Origin: Bacteroidia bacterium
Lineage (GTDB): Bacteria; Bacteroidota; Bacteroidia; Flavobacteriales; Flavobacteriaceae
DNA: 64,000 nucleotides
Direction of reading: 5' to 3'
NCBI GenBank assembly: GCA_030432635.1
Contig: JAUIMB010000005.1
Coordinates: forward strand, 62,001 to 126,000
Positions 26,584 through 35,302 of this stretch are shown in pieces. The first letter of the stretch is position 1; the number at the start of each line of letters is the position of its first letter. A program made the position numbers and the translations under genes. A model generated the notes under the pieces. It was given only the letters and a program-made list of their open reading frames with translations. It did no database searches and had not been told where the DNA came from.

Positions 26584-28114
26584 TGATCTCTAAAGTTGCT
26601 TTATCATTTACAGTTAACGACAATATTCCAGCCAATAGCATTGATGCACCTCCAACCAATAAGGCATAAACAGGTTGGTTATCAAAAAACTTTGACACCA
26701 AAAACCCTAGAATTGAAGCTGCAACCAACTGAGGAATGACTATGAAAAAGTTAAACACACCCATGTAATATCCCATTTTTGATGCGGGAAGCGCTCCTGA
26801 TAACATGGCATAAGGCACTGACAAAATACTGGCCCATGCGATACCAACTCCAATCATGGGCAACCATTCAACAGTGAAGGTGGTTGGGTTGCTTATAAAA
26901 TAGATAGACATTAAGCCTAAACCTCCTGCGACCAATGCCAAAAAATGGGTAAATTTTCTACTGGTCTTTTTTGCCAAAAGTGGAAGCAAGAACGCAACTG
27001 CAGCCGCTATGATATTGTAGTTTGCAAACATTTCGCCTACTTGATTTGCACCTAGGTTATAAGCTTCTGAGGTGGTATCGGTTGTTTTATAGATGTGCTC
27101 TGTAACAGCGCTTGTAGTGTAAATCCACATAGAGAACAAAGCAAACCAAGAGAAAAACTGTACCCAGGCCAATTGTTTCATGACTTTAGGCATGAATTGA
27201 AAATCGTTTACAATTGTAACAAAGCCATTATCATAGTTTTTAGCTTTTTGCATCACTCCCGAAATGATTAGAATAATTCCACCAAGAGCTATCAAGCCTA
27301 ATGTAAGCACATACAAATCTTTCTTCAATTCATAATGGTAAATAGCATAAGTAGCAAGCATTCCTATAATAAAAAGTGCTACTCCCTTCTTCATGTGTGA
27401 ATTCCCATTCGAAATGTACCATGCTTCTGGCCGTTCTTCTTTCTTATAGGGATTATCCTTATTTTCTTGTTCTTCGAAAACTTTCATTTCCTCTGGCGAA
27501 TATTCTTTAGAGCGAAACACGGTCCACAATACAGCAACTAAAAAAGCAGCACCTCCTATATAAAAGGAATATTTAACTGAATCAGGAATAAAGCCTTCAG
27601 GAGCTGTATTAGCAACACCAAAATAAGTTAGAATGTTTGGGAGTTTAGAAGCGACATAAGCACCAATACCAATGAAGAAACTTTGCATGGCAAACCCCTT
27701 AGTTCTTTGGTGTTCTGGTAAATTATCTCCAACAAAGGCCCGAAAGGGTTCCATCGAAACATTGATGGAGGCGTCCATAATCCATAGCATTCCAGCAGCA
27801 AACCATAGCACTGGTGAATTTGGCATTATAAACAATGCGAGTGAAGCCAAGATAGCTCCAACAAGAAAGTAAGGTCGACGTCGACCAAGTTTAGGGTGCC
27901 ATGTTCGGTCACTAAAATATCCGATAATGGGTTGAACGATTAAACCTGTTAAAGGTGCAGCAACCCAAAGAATTGGGATGTCTTCAACTTCAGCTCCCAA
28001 GGTTTGAAAAATTCGACTGACATTGGCATTTTGTAGGGCGAAACCCATTTGGATTCCAAGGAAACCAAAACTCATGTTCCAGATTTCCCAAAACCCTAGC
28101 GTGCGCTTTTTCAT
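26576..28114 (-). CDS. MFS importer for maltose/malto-oligosaccharides (inner membrane)
   Basis: The 512-residue protein has about 12 hydrophobic segments and the MFS loop motif GYFSDRTWHPKLGRRRPY near residues 64-81, a form typical of the disaccharide/SLC45-like transporters found beside maltose phosphorylase in Bacteroidota. A second conserved loop is ISVPYAMLSGALP. It would carry maltose from periplasm to cytoplasm for phosphorolysis. It is the first gene of the leftward operon. The 129-base leader between it and lacI contains an 11-bp inverted repeat and a 17-base element shared with the susC leader. Confidence 0.92.
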   Translation of the reverse strand: MKKRTLGFWEIWNMSFGFLGIQMGFALQNANVSRIFQTLGAEVEDIPILWVAAPLTGLIVQPIIGYFSDRTWHPKLGRRRPYFLVGAILASLALFIMPNSPVLWFAAGMLWIMDASINVSMEPFRAFVGDNLPEHQRTKGFAMQSFFIGIGAYVASKLPNILTYFGVANTAPEGFIPDSVKYSFYIGGAAFLVAVLWTVFRSKEYSPEEMKVFEEQENKDNPYKKEERPEAWYISNGNSHMKKGVALFIIGMLATYAIYHYELKKDLYVLTLGLIALGGIILIISGVMQKAKNYDNGFVTIVNDFQFMPKVMKQLAWVQFFSWFALFSMWIYTTSAVTEHIYKTTDTTSEAYNLGANQVGEMFANYNIIAAAVAFLLPLLAKKTSRKFTHFLALVAGGLGLMSIYFISNPTTFTVEWLPMIGVGIAWASILSVPYAMLSGALPASKMGYYMGVFNFFIVIPQLVAASILGFLVSKFFDNQPVYALLVGGASMLLAGILSLTVNDKATLEING

Positions 28115-28156
28115 AATAGTATGTCTTAATTAATACTATTGACAAGCGATAAACTT

Positions 28157-28196
28157 ATCAAAACTTAAGTGTAGAAGTGAAAATATAAGTTTTGAT
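28157..28196. promoter_or_regulatory. 11-bp perfect inverted repeat in the leader of the MFS operon
   Basis: ATCAAAACTTA at 28157-28167 is repeated in inverted form as TAAGTTTTGAT at 28186-28196, with an 18-base spacer. The spacer contains most of a 17-base sequence (28172-28188) also found upstream of susC. The arms are too AT-rich for a strong terminator, so a regulator-binding site is the better guess. Confidence 0.45.
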
Positions 28197-28243
28197 TAGG
28201 CGGTAAATATAGTAAAGTTTTTTTTTAATCTATGTTAAAAGCA

Positions 28244-29296
28244 TCATTTGGTCGATTCTCTTTCAATTAATTCGGTTTCGATGACAACAGTTTCGAATAC
28301 CTCTTCGCCTTCTTCAATGGCTTCTTCCTGTTCCAACCTATTAATCAACAAATCAGCTGCTTTTTCTCCTATTTTTTGTCCGTGTTGACTTACTGTAGTA
28401 AGGCTTGGCATAGAATGTTTTGAGAGCACGCCATCAGTAAAACTTATGACTTGAAGCGATTTCGGAATTTCCAATCCGAACTTTCTCGCAACCTTAATCG
28501 CAGTAACTGCATAGAGCTCGTTTACGGCAAAAATCCCATCAATTTTTGGATTGGTCTCAAAGAGGTTGCTAATTTCATTCTCTAAGGATTCTAGGTGGTT
28601 TTCAGAAAGCAGTTTATCATCAACCTTAAGAATCAATGAAGACTCTGCCTCGATCTTATGATCTTCAAGCGCCTCCAAATACCCTTGTGTCCTCAATTTA
28701 CCAACACTCACGTAGTCTTTCGTTGTAATAATCCCAATGGTTTTACAACCATTATTGATTAGTTTTTCGACTGCTTTACGCGACCCTCTAACATCATCAA
28801 CAATAACCTTATCACAAGGTATTTCATTGATGACACGGTCAAACATAACGATAGGCATTCCTTGATTAATGGTTTCTTTAAAATGATGGTAGTCCTGTTG
28901 TTGAAGTGTTTCTTTTGCGATTGACAAGATAAAGCCATCGATACTCCCGTTGGCCAACATTTGCATATTGATGACTTCCTTATCAAAAGATTCATTTGAA
29001 AGTCCAACGATAACATTGTAGCCTCTTTTATTGGCAACCAACTCGATACCTGTTATGACCTTAGAAAAAAAGTGATGTACAATTTCAGGAATAATAATCC
29101 CAATTGTGTTACTTTTTCGGTTTTTGAGGCTAAGGGCTATATTGTTGGGTCTATAATTATAGAGTTTCGCAAAAGCCTGAACTTTCAGCCGCGTGTCTTC
29201 ACTAATTTCAACACTGTTTCGAAGTGCTTTTGATACTGTAGAAATAGAGACATCAAGCTCTTTTGCTATTTGTTTTAAAGTAATTTTTCGCTTCAT
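28244..29296 (-). CDS. LacI/GalR-family transcriptional regulator of the alpha-glucan locus
   Basis: The 350-residue protein has an N-terminal HTH of the LacI type (ITLKQIAKELDVSISTVSKALR, then the hinge YRPNNIALSLKNRKSNTIGIIIPE). A periplasmic-binding-protein-like sensor domain follows (HHFFSKVITGIE, IVMFDRVINEI, GIFAVNELYAV). Such regulators in flavobacterial alpha-glucan loci are expected to respond to maltose or a related sugar. The perfect palindrome at 29489-29502, about 190 bases upstream of its start and in front of susC, is the likely operator. The gene lies between the two structural arms, on the same strand as the importer operon. Confidence 0.95.
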   Translation of the reverse strand: MKRKITLKQIAKELDVSISTVSKALRNSVEISEDTRLKVQAFAKLYNYRPNNIALSLKNRKSNTIGIIIPEIVHHFFSKVITGIELVANKRGYNVIVGLSNESFDKEVINMQMLANGSIDGFILSIAKETLQQQDYHHFKETINQGMPIVMFDRVINEIPCDKVIVDDVRGSRKAVEKLINNGCKTIGIITTKDYVSVGKLRTQGYLEALEDHKIEAESSLILKVDDKLLSENHLESLENEISNLFETNPKIDGIFAVNELYAVTAIKVARKFGLEIPKSLQVISFTDGVLSKHSMPSLTTVSQHGQKIGEKAADLLINRLEQEEAIEEGEEVFETVVIETELIERESTK

Positions 29297-29463
29297 TTAG
29301 GGAACCTGTTCAATTTAGTTTTATCAAATAAACCAGCTTCAAAACTAAAAGAAAAATTCGCTAGTTTTCACTCGTTTTTATTATTTTTAGGTTTAGAAAA
29401 TCCAAATAAAGATAGTACTTAATTAGGATATCCCTATTTTTCCTCAAGTTTTTAGTCAATATT

Positions 29464-29487
29464 GTTAAAATTTAAAAAGTTTTTAAC
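29464..29487. promoter_or_regulatory. Inverted repeat next to the LacI-type operator
   Basis: GTTAAAA (29464-29470) and TTTTAAC (29481-29487) form an inverted repeat with a 10-base spacer, one base before the LacI-type palindrome. It may be a second binding site or may reflect local AT richness. Confidence 0.3.
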
Positions 29488-29488
29488 A

Positions 29489-29502
29489 CGAAAACGTTTT
29501 CG
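29489..29502. promoter_or_regulatory. LacI-family operator CGAAAACGTTTTCG
   Basis: This 14-base sequence is a perfect palindrome with the central CG step typical of LacI/GalR operators. It lies in the 318-base region between lacI and susC (29297-29614) and is the only such site I found in the window. Its right end overlaps a possible -33 box (TTTC, 29498-29501) for susC, which would fit repression. The rest of the 318-base region is AT-rich and holds no ORF. Confidence 0.75.
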
Positions 29503-29529
29503 GTCTGCTGTGACGCTTCCTTAACCTTG
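29498..29529 (+). promoter_or_regulatory. Candidate Bacteroidota-type promoter for susC
   Basis: TTTC at 29498-29501 and TAACCTTG at 29522-29529 resemble the -33 (TTTG) and -7 (TAnnTTTG) elements, separated by 20 bases, each with one mismatch. The -33 box would lie inside the LacI operator. Transcription would start near 29536, leaving a leader of about 80 bases that includes the 17-base shared element at 29562-29578. Confidence 0.3.
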
Positions 29530-29614
29530 CATGTACCTAAATTTTACATAATTTTAACGTTTAGAAGTGAAAATATAATCTAACAACTCAAGCAATTAAC
29601 TTTAAAAATTTTTT

Positions 29615-32521
29615 ATGAAGACATTTTTAAATAGCTTACTGTTACTGACTTTTTTAATACCTGCAACAATCTTTGGACAAACCACTGTGACAGGAACGGT
29701 AACCGATGAAGCTAACGCACTGCCGCTGCCTGGAGTAAATATCGTTATAAAGGGCACGACAACAGGAGCATCGACTGATTTTGATGGAAATTACTCTATT
29801 ATTGCCAATCAAGGCGATGTTATTGTTTTCTCATATATTGGATATGCCACAAAAGAAATCACCTTTAATGGCGAATCTCCCTTAAACGTAACATTGACAG
29901 AAGATGCCGGACAATTAGATGAAATTATTTTGATCGGTTATGGTACGACTACCAAAAAAGATGCAACAGGTTCTATTGAATCGGTAACTGCTGAAGATTT
30001 CACCCAAGGTAACATTGTGACTCCTGAAAACTTATTACAAGGTCGTGTTGCTGGTGTTTCAGTCAATACTAGTGGAGCGCCTGGATCTGGTTCTGAAATC
30101 CGAATTAGAGGTGGATCCTCAATAAATGCTTCGAATAATCCATTAATTGTTATTGATGGGCTCCCTATCACCAATGATAACATTGGAGGTTCAAGAGGTA
30201 TTTTGGCAACCATTAACCCTAACGATATTGAATCCTTTACTGTTTTAAAAGATGCCTCTGCAACAGCAATTTATGGTTCAAGAGCATCCAACGGTGTGAT
30301 TATCATTGTTACCAAGAAAGGTAAAACCGAGTTTAGTGCAGATTATGATTTGCAATATACATTTGGAAAATTTAACGATAGAATTGAAGTGTTTTCAGCA
30401 GATGCGTTTAGAGAATTAGTGAATTCTCAGCCCATCAATGGCAACACTACTTTAAATACTGACCTATTAGGAAATGCCAATACCGATTGGCAAGACGAGG
30501 TACTAAGAGAGACCGTGTCTTCTATACACAATTTAACTTTAAGAGGTTCATTATTCAATGTGTTACCTACGCGTTTTTCTTTTGGTGTAACTGACCAAGA
30601 AGGTGCCCTATTGACATCAAAATTCCAAAGACGTAACTTATCCTTGGCATTGAACCCAACCTTTTTTGACAATCACTTAAAAGTCAACTTAAATGCCAAT
30701 ATGTCTTTTGAGGATAACAGGTTTGCTAGTGAAGGGAACCTCGGTGCAGCATTGCGCTATGACCCAACACAACCTGTGTATGATCCAGATTCTCCATTTG
30801 GTGGATTTTACCAACATAGAGATGGAGAAGTATTACTTTTAGGAACAACAAACCCTGTTGCATCTTTACTTCAAACAAATAATCAAGGTGACGCTGAACG
30901 TTTCTATGGAAACCTAAACTTCGATTACAAATTTCATTTTCTTCCTGAGTTACGATTGGTACTTAATTTAGGATTTGATCAAACTTCTGGTTGGCAAAAC
31001 AATAGATCGGTATTTGCAACCAACGATGATGTTAAAGCAGATAACTCTGTAGAATACCAAATTCGTGTTAATAGATCTTTAGATGGATACTTTAATTATA
31101 AAAAGGATTTTGGTGACATTGAAGCTGATTTAACCGCTGGATACTCATACCAGGTATTTACATATGATGGTTTCTTCACATCAAATCAGTTTGACCCTTT
31201 AACTAGAGGTGATTCGTTTGCAGATCCTGATATTGTAAACCTAGGATACATTGGGCGATTAAACTTGACATTCTTTGACAAATACTTGCTTACAGGAACT
31301 TACAGACGTGACGGAACTTCAAGATTTAGTGAAGAAAATCAATTTGGAAACTTTTATTCTGGAGCTGTTGCATGGCGAATTAGTGAGGAAGACTTCCTTA
31401 AAGACTCTAGCACCATCTCAGACTTAAAATTGAGAGCAAGTTATGGTTATACTGGACAGCAAGATATTGCAGCCAGGTCTATCTACCTCAGCCAATATCA
31501 AATTGGTGAAGCTAATTCCCAATACCAATTTGGAAATTCGTTTGTACCTGCAACAATACCGCTTGGTACTAATCCTGACATAAAATGGGAAGAAACAAGA
31601 ACTATAGAATTTGGTATTGATTTCGGACTCTTTGACAACCGCATTTCAGGGAGCATAAATGCTTTCCAGAAAAACTCAGAAGATTTGCTTCTAGAAGGGC
31701 CTGTACCTGATGCAAGTAATTATACGAATAGAATTATCCAAAATATTGGTGATTTGAGAATCCAAGGTTTAGAATTTACAACCGATGTGGACGTGATTAG
31801 AAAGGAAGACCTTAACTTGAATTTCAATTTTAATGCGACATTGATTGACAGGGAAGTCACTGGCCTTCCTAACGGTCAGGATATTGAGCAAGGAGGAATT
31901 GCAGGAGGTACTGGAGGAACCGTTCAGATTCTTCAAGAAGGCCAAGCTCCAAATTCATTCTATGTATACAAGCAGTTATACGATGCTCAAGGAAACCCTA
32001 TTGAAGGCGCTTATGCCGATTTAAATGGCGATAATATTGTTAACGGTGATGATAGATACATAAAAGAGAACCCAAATGCCAATGTTATCTTAGGTTTTCA
32101 AACTAATATGAACTATAAGAATATCGATTTAGCCTTCAATTTAAGAGCTAACATTGGCAACTATGTGTATAACAACGTTAGTTCATCTAGAGCGCAATAT
32201 GAATTATTGCAAGATAATTCCGTGTTAGGAAACATCCCTACATCCGTTTTAGATACAAATTTCCAAAGAACCTCAGATGTAATTCTTTCTGATGCTTATA
32301 TCGAGAATGCATCATTCTTAAGAATGGACAACATTACCTTAGGTTACACTTTCCAAAACATATCTAATGTAGTTGAATCTGTGAGGTTGTGGGCTGGTAT
32401 GCAAAACGTATTTTTAATAACAGAATATAGCGGTTTAGATCCGGAAGTATTTAATGGAATAGATAACATTATCTTCCCTAGACCAAGAAATATATTATTA
32501 GGTGCTAATATCAAATTTTAA
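29615..32521 (+). CDS. susC: SusC/RagA TonB-dependent outer-membrane transporter
   Basis: The 968-residue protein has a signal peptide (ending near IFGQ). A carboxypeptidase-D-like domain follows (VTGTVTDEANALPLPGVNI, IKGTTTGASTDFDGNYSI). The TonB-plug domain carries LDEIILIGYGTTTKKDATGS and GRVAGV, then IRIRGGSSINASNNPLIVID. The remainder is a 22-strand-type barrel ending in NIKF with a terminal Phe. It imports malto-oligosaccharides with the SusD lid encoded 6 bases downstream. It is the first gene of the rightward arm, directly behind the LacI operator. Confidence 0.97.
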   Translation: MKTFLNSLLLLTFLIPATIFGQTTVTGTVTDEANALPLPGVNIVIKGTTTGASTDFDGNYSIIANQGDVIVFSYIGYATKEITFNGESPLNVTLTEDAGQLDEIILIGYGTTTKKDATGSIESVTAEDFTQGNIVTPENLLQGRVAGVSVNTSGAPGSGSEIRIRGGSSINASNNPLIVIDGLPITNDNIGGSRGILATINPNDIESFTVLKDASATAIYGSRASNGVIIIVTKKGKTEFSADYDLQYTFGKFNDRIEVFSADAFRELVNSQPINGNTTLNTDLLGNANTDWQDEVLRETVSSIHNLTLRGSLFNVLPTRFSFGVTDQEGALLTSKFQRRNLSLALNPTFFDNHLKVNLNANMSFEDNRFASEGNLGAALRYDPTQPVYDPDSPFGGFYQHRDGEVLLLGTTNPVASLLQTNNQGDAERFYGNLNFDYKFHFLPELRLVLNLGFDQTSGWQNNRSVFATNDDVKADNSVEYQIRVNRSLDGYFNYKKDFGDIEADLTAGYSYQVFTYDGFFTSNQFDPLTRGDSFADPDIVNLGYIGRLNLTFFDKYLLTGTYRRDGTSRFSEENQFGNFYSGAVAWRISEEDFLKDSSTISDLKLRASYGYTGQQDIAARSIYLSQYQIGEANSQYQFGNSFVPATIPLGTNPDIKWEETRTIEFGIDFGLFDNRISGSINAFQKNSEDLLLEGPVPDASNYTNRIIQNIGDLRIQGLEFTTDVDVIRKEDLNLNFNFNATLIDREVTGLPNGQDIEQGGIAGGTGGTVQILQEGQAPNSFYVYKQLYDAQGNPIEGAYADLNGDNIVNGDDRYIKENPNANVILGFQTNMNYKNIDLAFNLRANIGNYVYNNVSSSRAQYELLQDNSVLGNIPTSVLDTNFQRTSDVILSDAYIENASFLRMDNITLGYTFQNISNVVESVRLWAGMQNVFLITEYSGLDPEVFNGIDNIIFPRPRNILLGANIKF

Positions 32522-32527
32522 AAAACT

Positions 32528-34138
32528 ATGAAAAAAAGAATAAAACAAATTAGTGTCCTCTCATTTTTATTTTTGTTTGTGTTCACCTTTAACTCCTGTG
32601 AAGATGACTTAAACATTACACCTAATGACGATGACACATTATTAGGTGAGGATTTCTTTCAAACCGAAGGTGCATACGAACAAGCTATGGCTGGCGTATA
32701 TGGCAACTTAGCCTTAACAAGTGGCACAGGTCCATTTAATTCTAACATACAAGGAATTGATGCGGGAACGAGCCAGTTTGGCCGTGTATTATTATATATG
32801 CAAACCTTGGCTGCAGATCAAATGATCTGGTCGTATGAAAATGATCCAGGAACAAGAGAATTACAACGTAATATTTGGACGGCTCAAAACCCACTCATTC
32901 TGGGAATGTTTAGTAGAACCCACTTAACAATTGCGTTTGCTAACAACTTTTTGAATGAAACCACAGAAGCGAAACTAAACGATCGAGGTGTTTCTGAAGA
33001 AACTCGAGTAGAAATTGCAGAATTTCGAGCCGAGGCTAGATTCTTGAGAGCATTATCCTATTATTATTTAATGGACCTCTTCGGAAAAGCAAACTTTGCA
33101 ACCGATGCAACCGAAATCAATGCGATTTTACCGGTTTATGATAGAGCACAGCTTTTTGAATTCATTGAAAGTGAATTGCTGGAAATAGAGAATGATCTAG
33201 TTCCTGCAGGTGACAATGAATACGGAAGAGCTGATAGAGGTGCAGCACAAATGCTGTTGGCAAAAATATACCTCAATGCTGAAGTCTATTTAGGTTCTGG
33301 ACAAGACAAATATGACCAATGCCTTGCGTATTGCCAACAAATACTTGATGCTGATTACATGTTAGCAAATGAGTATAGACATAACTTTATAGCGGACAAC
33401 CATTCTAATTCTGCTCGAAATGAAATCATCTTCCCTATTGTATCAGATGGTTTTAGAACCCAAAATTTCGGTCCAACTACAGTGATGGTCAATGGTTCTG
33501 TTGGAAGCCTTGAAGTCAATGGTTTAGAAGTTGGAGTATCTGAAGGAGGATGGGGAGGAGCCCTTAGAGTACGTAGAGAATTTGCTGAATTATGGCAAGG
33601 TGGAGATTTTATAAATGATGATAGAAATACTATTATTTCTGAAGGCAGACCTATTGGGATAGTTGATATCTCTGACAGAGATACAGGCTATATCATTCAG
33701 AAGTATGCTAATGTGACGACCAATGGAACTCCAGGTATAGACCAAACCTTTGTTGATACCGATTTCCCATTATTCAGATTGGCCGATGTATACTTAATGT
33801 ATGCAGAAGCACATTTAAGAGGTGGTGGCGGATCACTTTCAGAAGCCGTCAACCTTGTAAATGCTCTTAGAACACGAGCTGGCAACCCTAATATGATTTC
33901 TAATGATGAATTGACATTGCCATTTATTCTTGACGAAAGATCGCGAGAATTGCATTGGGAAGCACATAGAAGACAAGACCTTATAAGATATGGGCTCTAT
34001 ACTGGAGGAAACTACAATTGGGCATGGAAAGGAAATGGAAGTAATGGTATCGCAATACCAAACCATCTCAACGTCTATCCAATACCTAATTTGAGTTTAT
34101 CGACAAATCCAAATCTTACCCAAAATCCTGGATATTAA
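32528..34138 (+). CDS. susD: SusD/RagB-family starch-binding lipoprotein
   Basis: The 536-residue lipoprotein (Cys24 in FTFNSCEDD) has the SusD-like organisation. The N-terminal part has TPR-like helices (RAEARFLRALSYYYLMDLFG, GAAQMLLAKIYLNAEVY). The C-terminal RagB part carries FPLFRLADVYLMYAEAHLR and ERSRELHWEAHRRQDLIRYG. It forms the surface lid of the SusC transporter and binds alpha-glucan. It starts 6 bases after susC and ends 13 bases before the SusE-like gene. Confidence 0.97.
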   Translation: MKKRIKQISVLSFLFLFVFTFNSCEDDLNITPNDDDTLLGEDFFQTEGAYEQAMAGVYGNLALTSGTGPFNSNIQGIDAGTSQFGRVLLYMQTLAADQMIWSYENDPGTRELQRNIWTAQNPLILGMFSRTHLTIAFANNFLNETTEAKLNDRGVSEETRVEIAEFRAEARFLRALSYYYLMDLFGKANFATDATEINAILPVYDRAQLFEFIESELLEIENDLVPAGDNEYGRADRGAAQMLLAKIYLNAEVYLGSGQDKYDQCLAYCQQILDADYMLANEYRHNFIADNHSNSARNEIIFPIVSDGFRTQNFGPTTVMVNGSVGSLEVNGLEVGVSEGGWGGALRVRREFAELWQGGDFINDDRNTIISEGRPIGIVDISDRDTGYIIQKYANVTTNGTPGIDQTFVDTDFPLFRLADVYLMYAEAHLRGGGGSLSEAVNLVNALRTRAGNPNMISNDELTLPFILDERSRELHWEAHRRQDLIRYGLYTGGNYNWAWKGNGSNGIAIPNHLNVYPIPNLSLSTNPNLTQNPGY

Positions 34139-34151
34139 AAAATATAAACAA

Positions 34152-35291
34152 ATGAAAAACAACATTAAAAATATAGTGCTATTGTTAGCAGTGGTGACAT
34201 TTGGATGCTTCATGAGTTCTTGTGAAGATGACTCCGAGGTTTTTACTGCAACAGAAACTCAACCAATTACATTAGCTGAGCTTCCAATTACCATGATTGA
34301 ACTGGATGCCTCAAACCCAGGTAATCCAGCAATAACATTCAATTGGAATGAAGCCGATTATGGACAACCTGCTTCAGAAAATTATGCGCTTGTGGTGGCA
34401 TCAGATAACGCGTTCACCGATCCAATAGTGGTAGCATCTGTCGTTGGAACTACGTCTACCACCCTTTCAGTAAATGAACTCAATTCTGCCGCTGGAAACG
34501 CCGGACTTCCACCATTTGAATTCAGTACACTATTTGCAAAGATTGAAAGTTCATTAGGAAGCCAAAATGGTTTACCTGTAAGTTCTAATGTTATCAATTT
34601 TGACGTAAAACCTTACTTTAACTATGTGTTTGAAGATTTCTATATCGTAGGAAATGGAACTGCTGCAGATTGGGATAACAACAATAACAACCCTCCTCTA
34701 TTTAGAGATGCTGAAAACAATAACTTTTATACCTACACCGGATTCTTTAGCAAAGGTGGTGGTGGTTTTGATGATGGTAGGTTTAAACTCTTAGAGATTA
34801 GAGGCCAATGGCAACCACAATGGGGTGTTTCAGCTAATGAAGGTAGCGACGACATTATGTCTTCGGGAACTATAGCAGGTAACCCTGGAACCCAAGATAA
34901 TGATCCTGGTCGATTTGGGGTCGATGCAGATGGTTATTACAGATTTACAGTGAATTTCTCTGATAACACCTATACCATGGATCCATATGATGAAACAGGT
35001 TCTACGGCATTCACAAGTATGACGTTACAAGGGTCAGGCGTCAATGCTGATGCAGCATTTACACAATCTTCTTTTGACAGTCATATTTGGTACATCGAAA
35101 ATGTGATGCTAGTACAATCGGGAGAATTACAAATAATGACAAATACAGGCTCTACTTGGGCGTCTCCAAATGCTTTTTCAGGAGTAGCTACCGAAGGAGG
35201 AGAAAGTATTCCAGTTGCTGTTCAAGACGAGTATGAAGTTTGGTTTAATGACCTTACTGGAGATTATATTATGATCCCACTTAACTTATAA
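34152..35291 (+). CDS. susE: SusE-like starch-binding outer-membrane lipoprotein
   Basis: The 379-residue lipoprotein has a lipobox at Cys24 (FMSSCEDD). The first 150 residues are a SusE-type N-terminal beta domain (ITFNWNEADYGQPASENYALVV). After YFNYVFEDFYIVGNG come two beta modules, each with Trp and Asn/Asp-rich loops (WQPQWGVSANEG, then YIENVMLVQSGELQIM), matching the size of the two starch-binding modules in SusE-type proteins. It would hold alpha-glucan chains at the cell surface. It sits between susD and a second, longer SusE/F-type gene. The symbol reflects position and type only. Confidence 0.9.
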   Translation: MKNNIKNIVLLLAVVTFGCFMSSCEDDSEVFTATETQPITLAELPITMIELDASNPGNPAITFNWNEADYGQPASENYALVVASDNAFTDPIVVASVVGTTSTTLSVNELNSAAGNAGLPPFEFSTLFAKIESSLGSQNGLPVSSNVINFDVKPYFNYVFEDFYIVGNGTAADWDNNNNNPPLFRDAENNNFYTYTGFFSKGGGGFDDGRFKLLEIRGQWQPQWGVSANEGSDDIMSSGTIAGNPGTQDNDPGRFGVDADGYYRFTVNFSDNTYTMDPYDETGSTAFTSMTLQGSGVNADAAFTQSSFDSHIWYIENVMLVQSGELQIMTNTGSTWASPNAFSGVATEGGESIPVAVQDEYEVWFNDLTGDYIMIPLNL

Positions 35292-35302
35292 AAAAATTGA
35301 CT

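Noticed and set aside
28157-28196. The 11-bp inverted repeat as a terminator for an upstream transcript
   Set aside because: The stem is AT-rich with an 18-base loop and no following T run in the required direction, so a regulatory site is more likely.
35297-35302. TTG start for the SusF-type lipoprotein
   Set aside because: An ATG two codons later gives a proper lipoprotein signal peptide, and no reason for a TTG start is visible.
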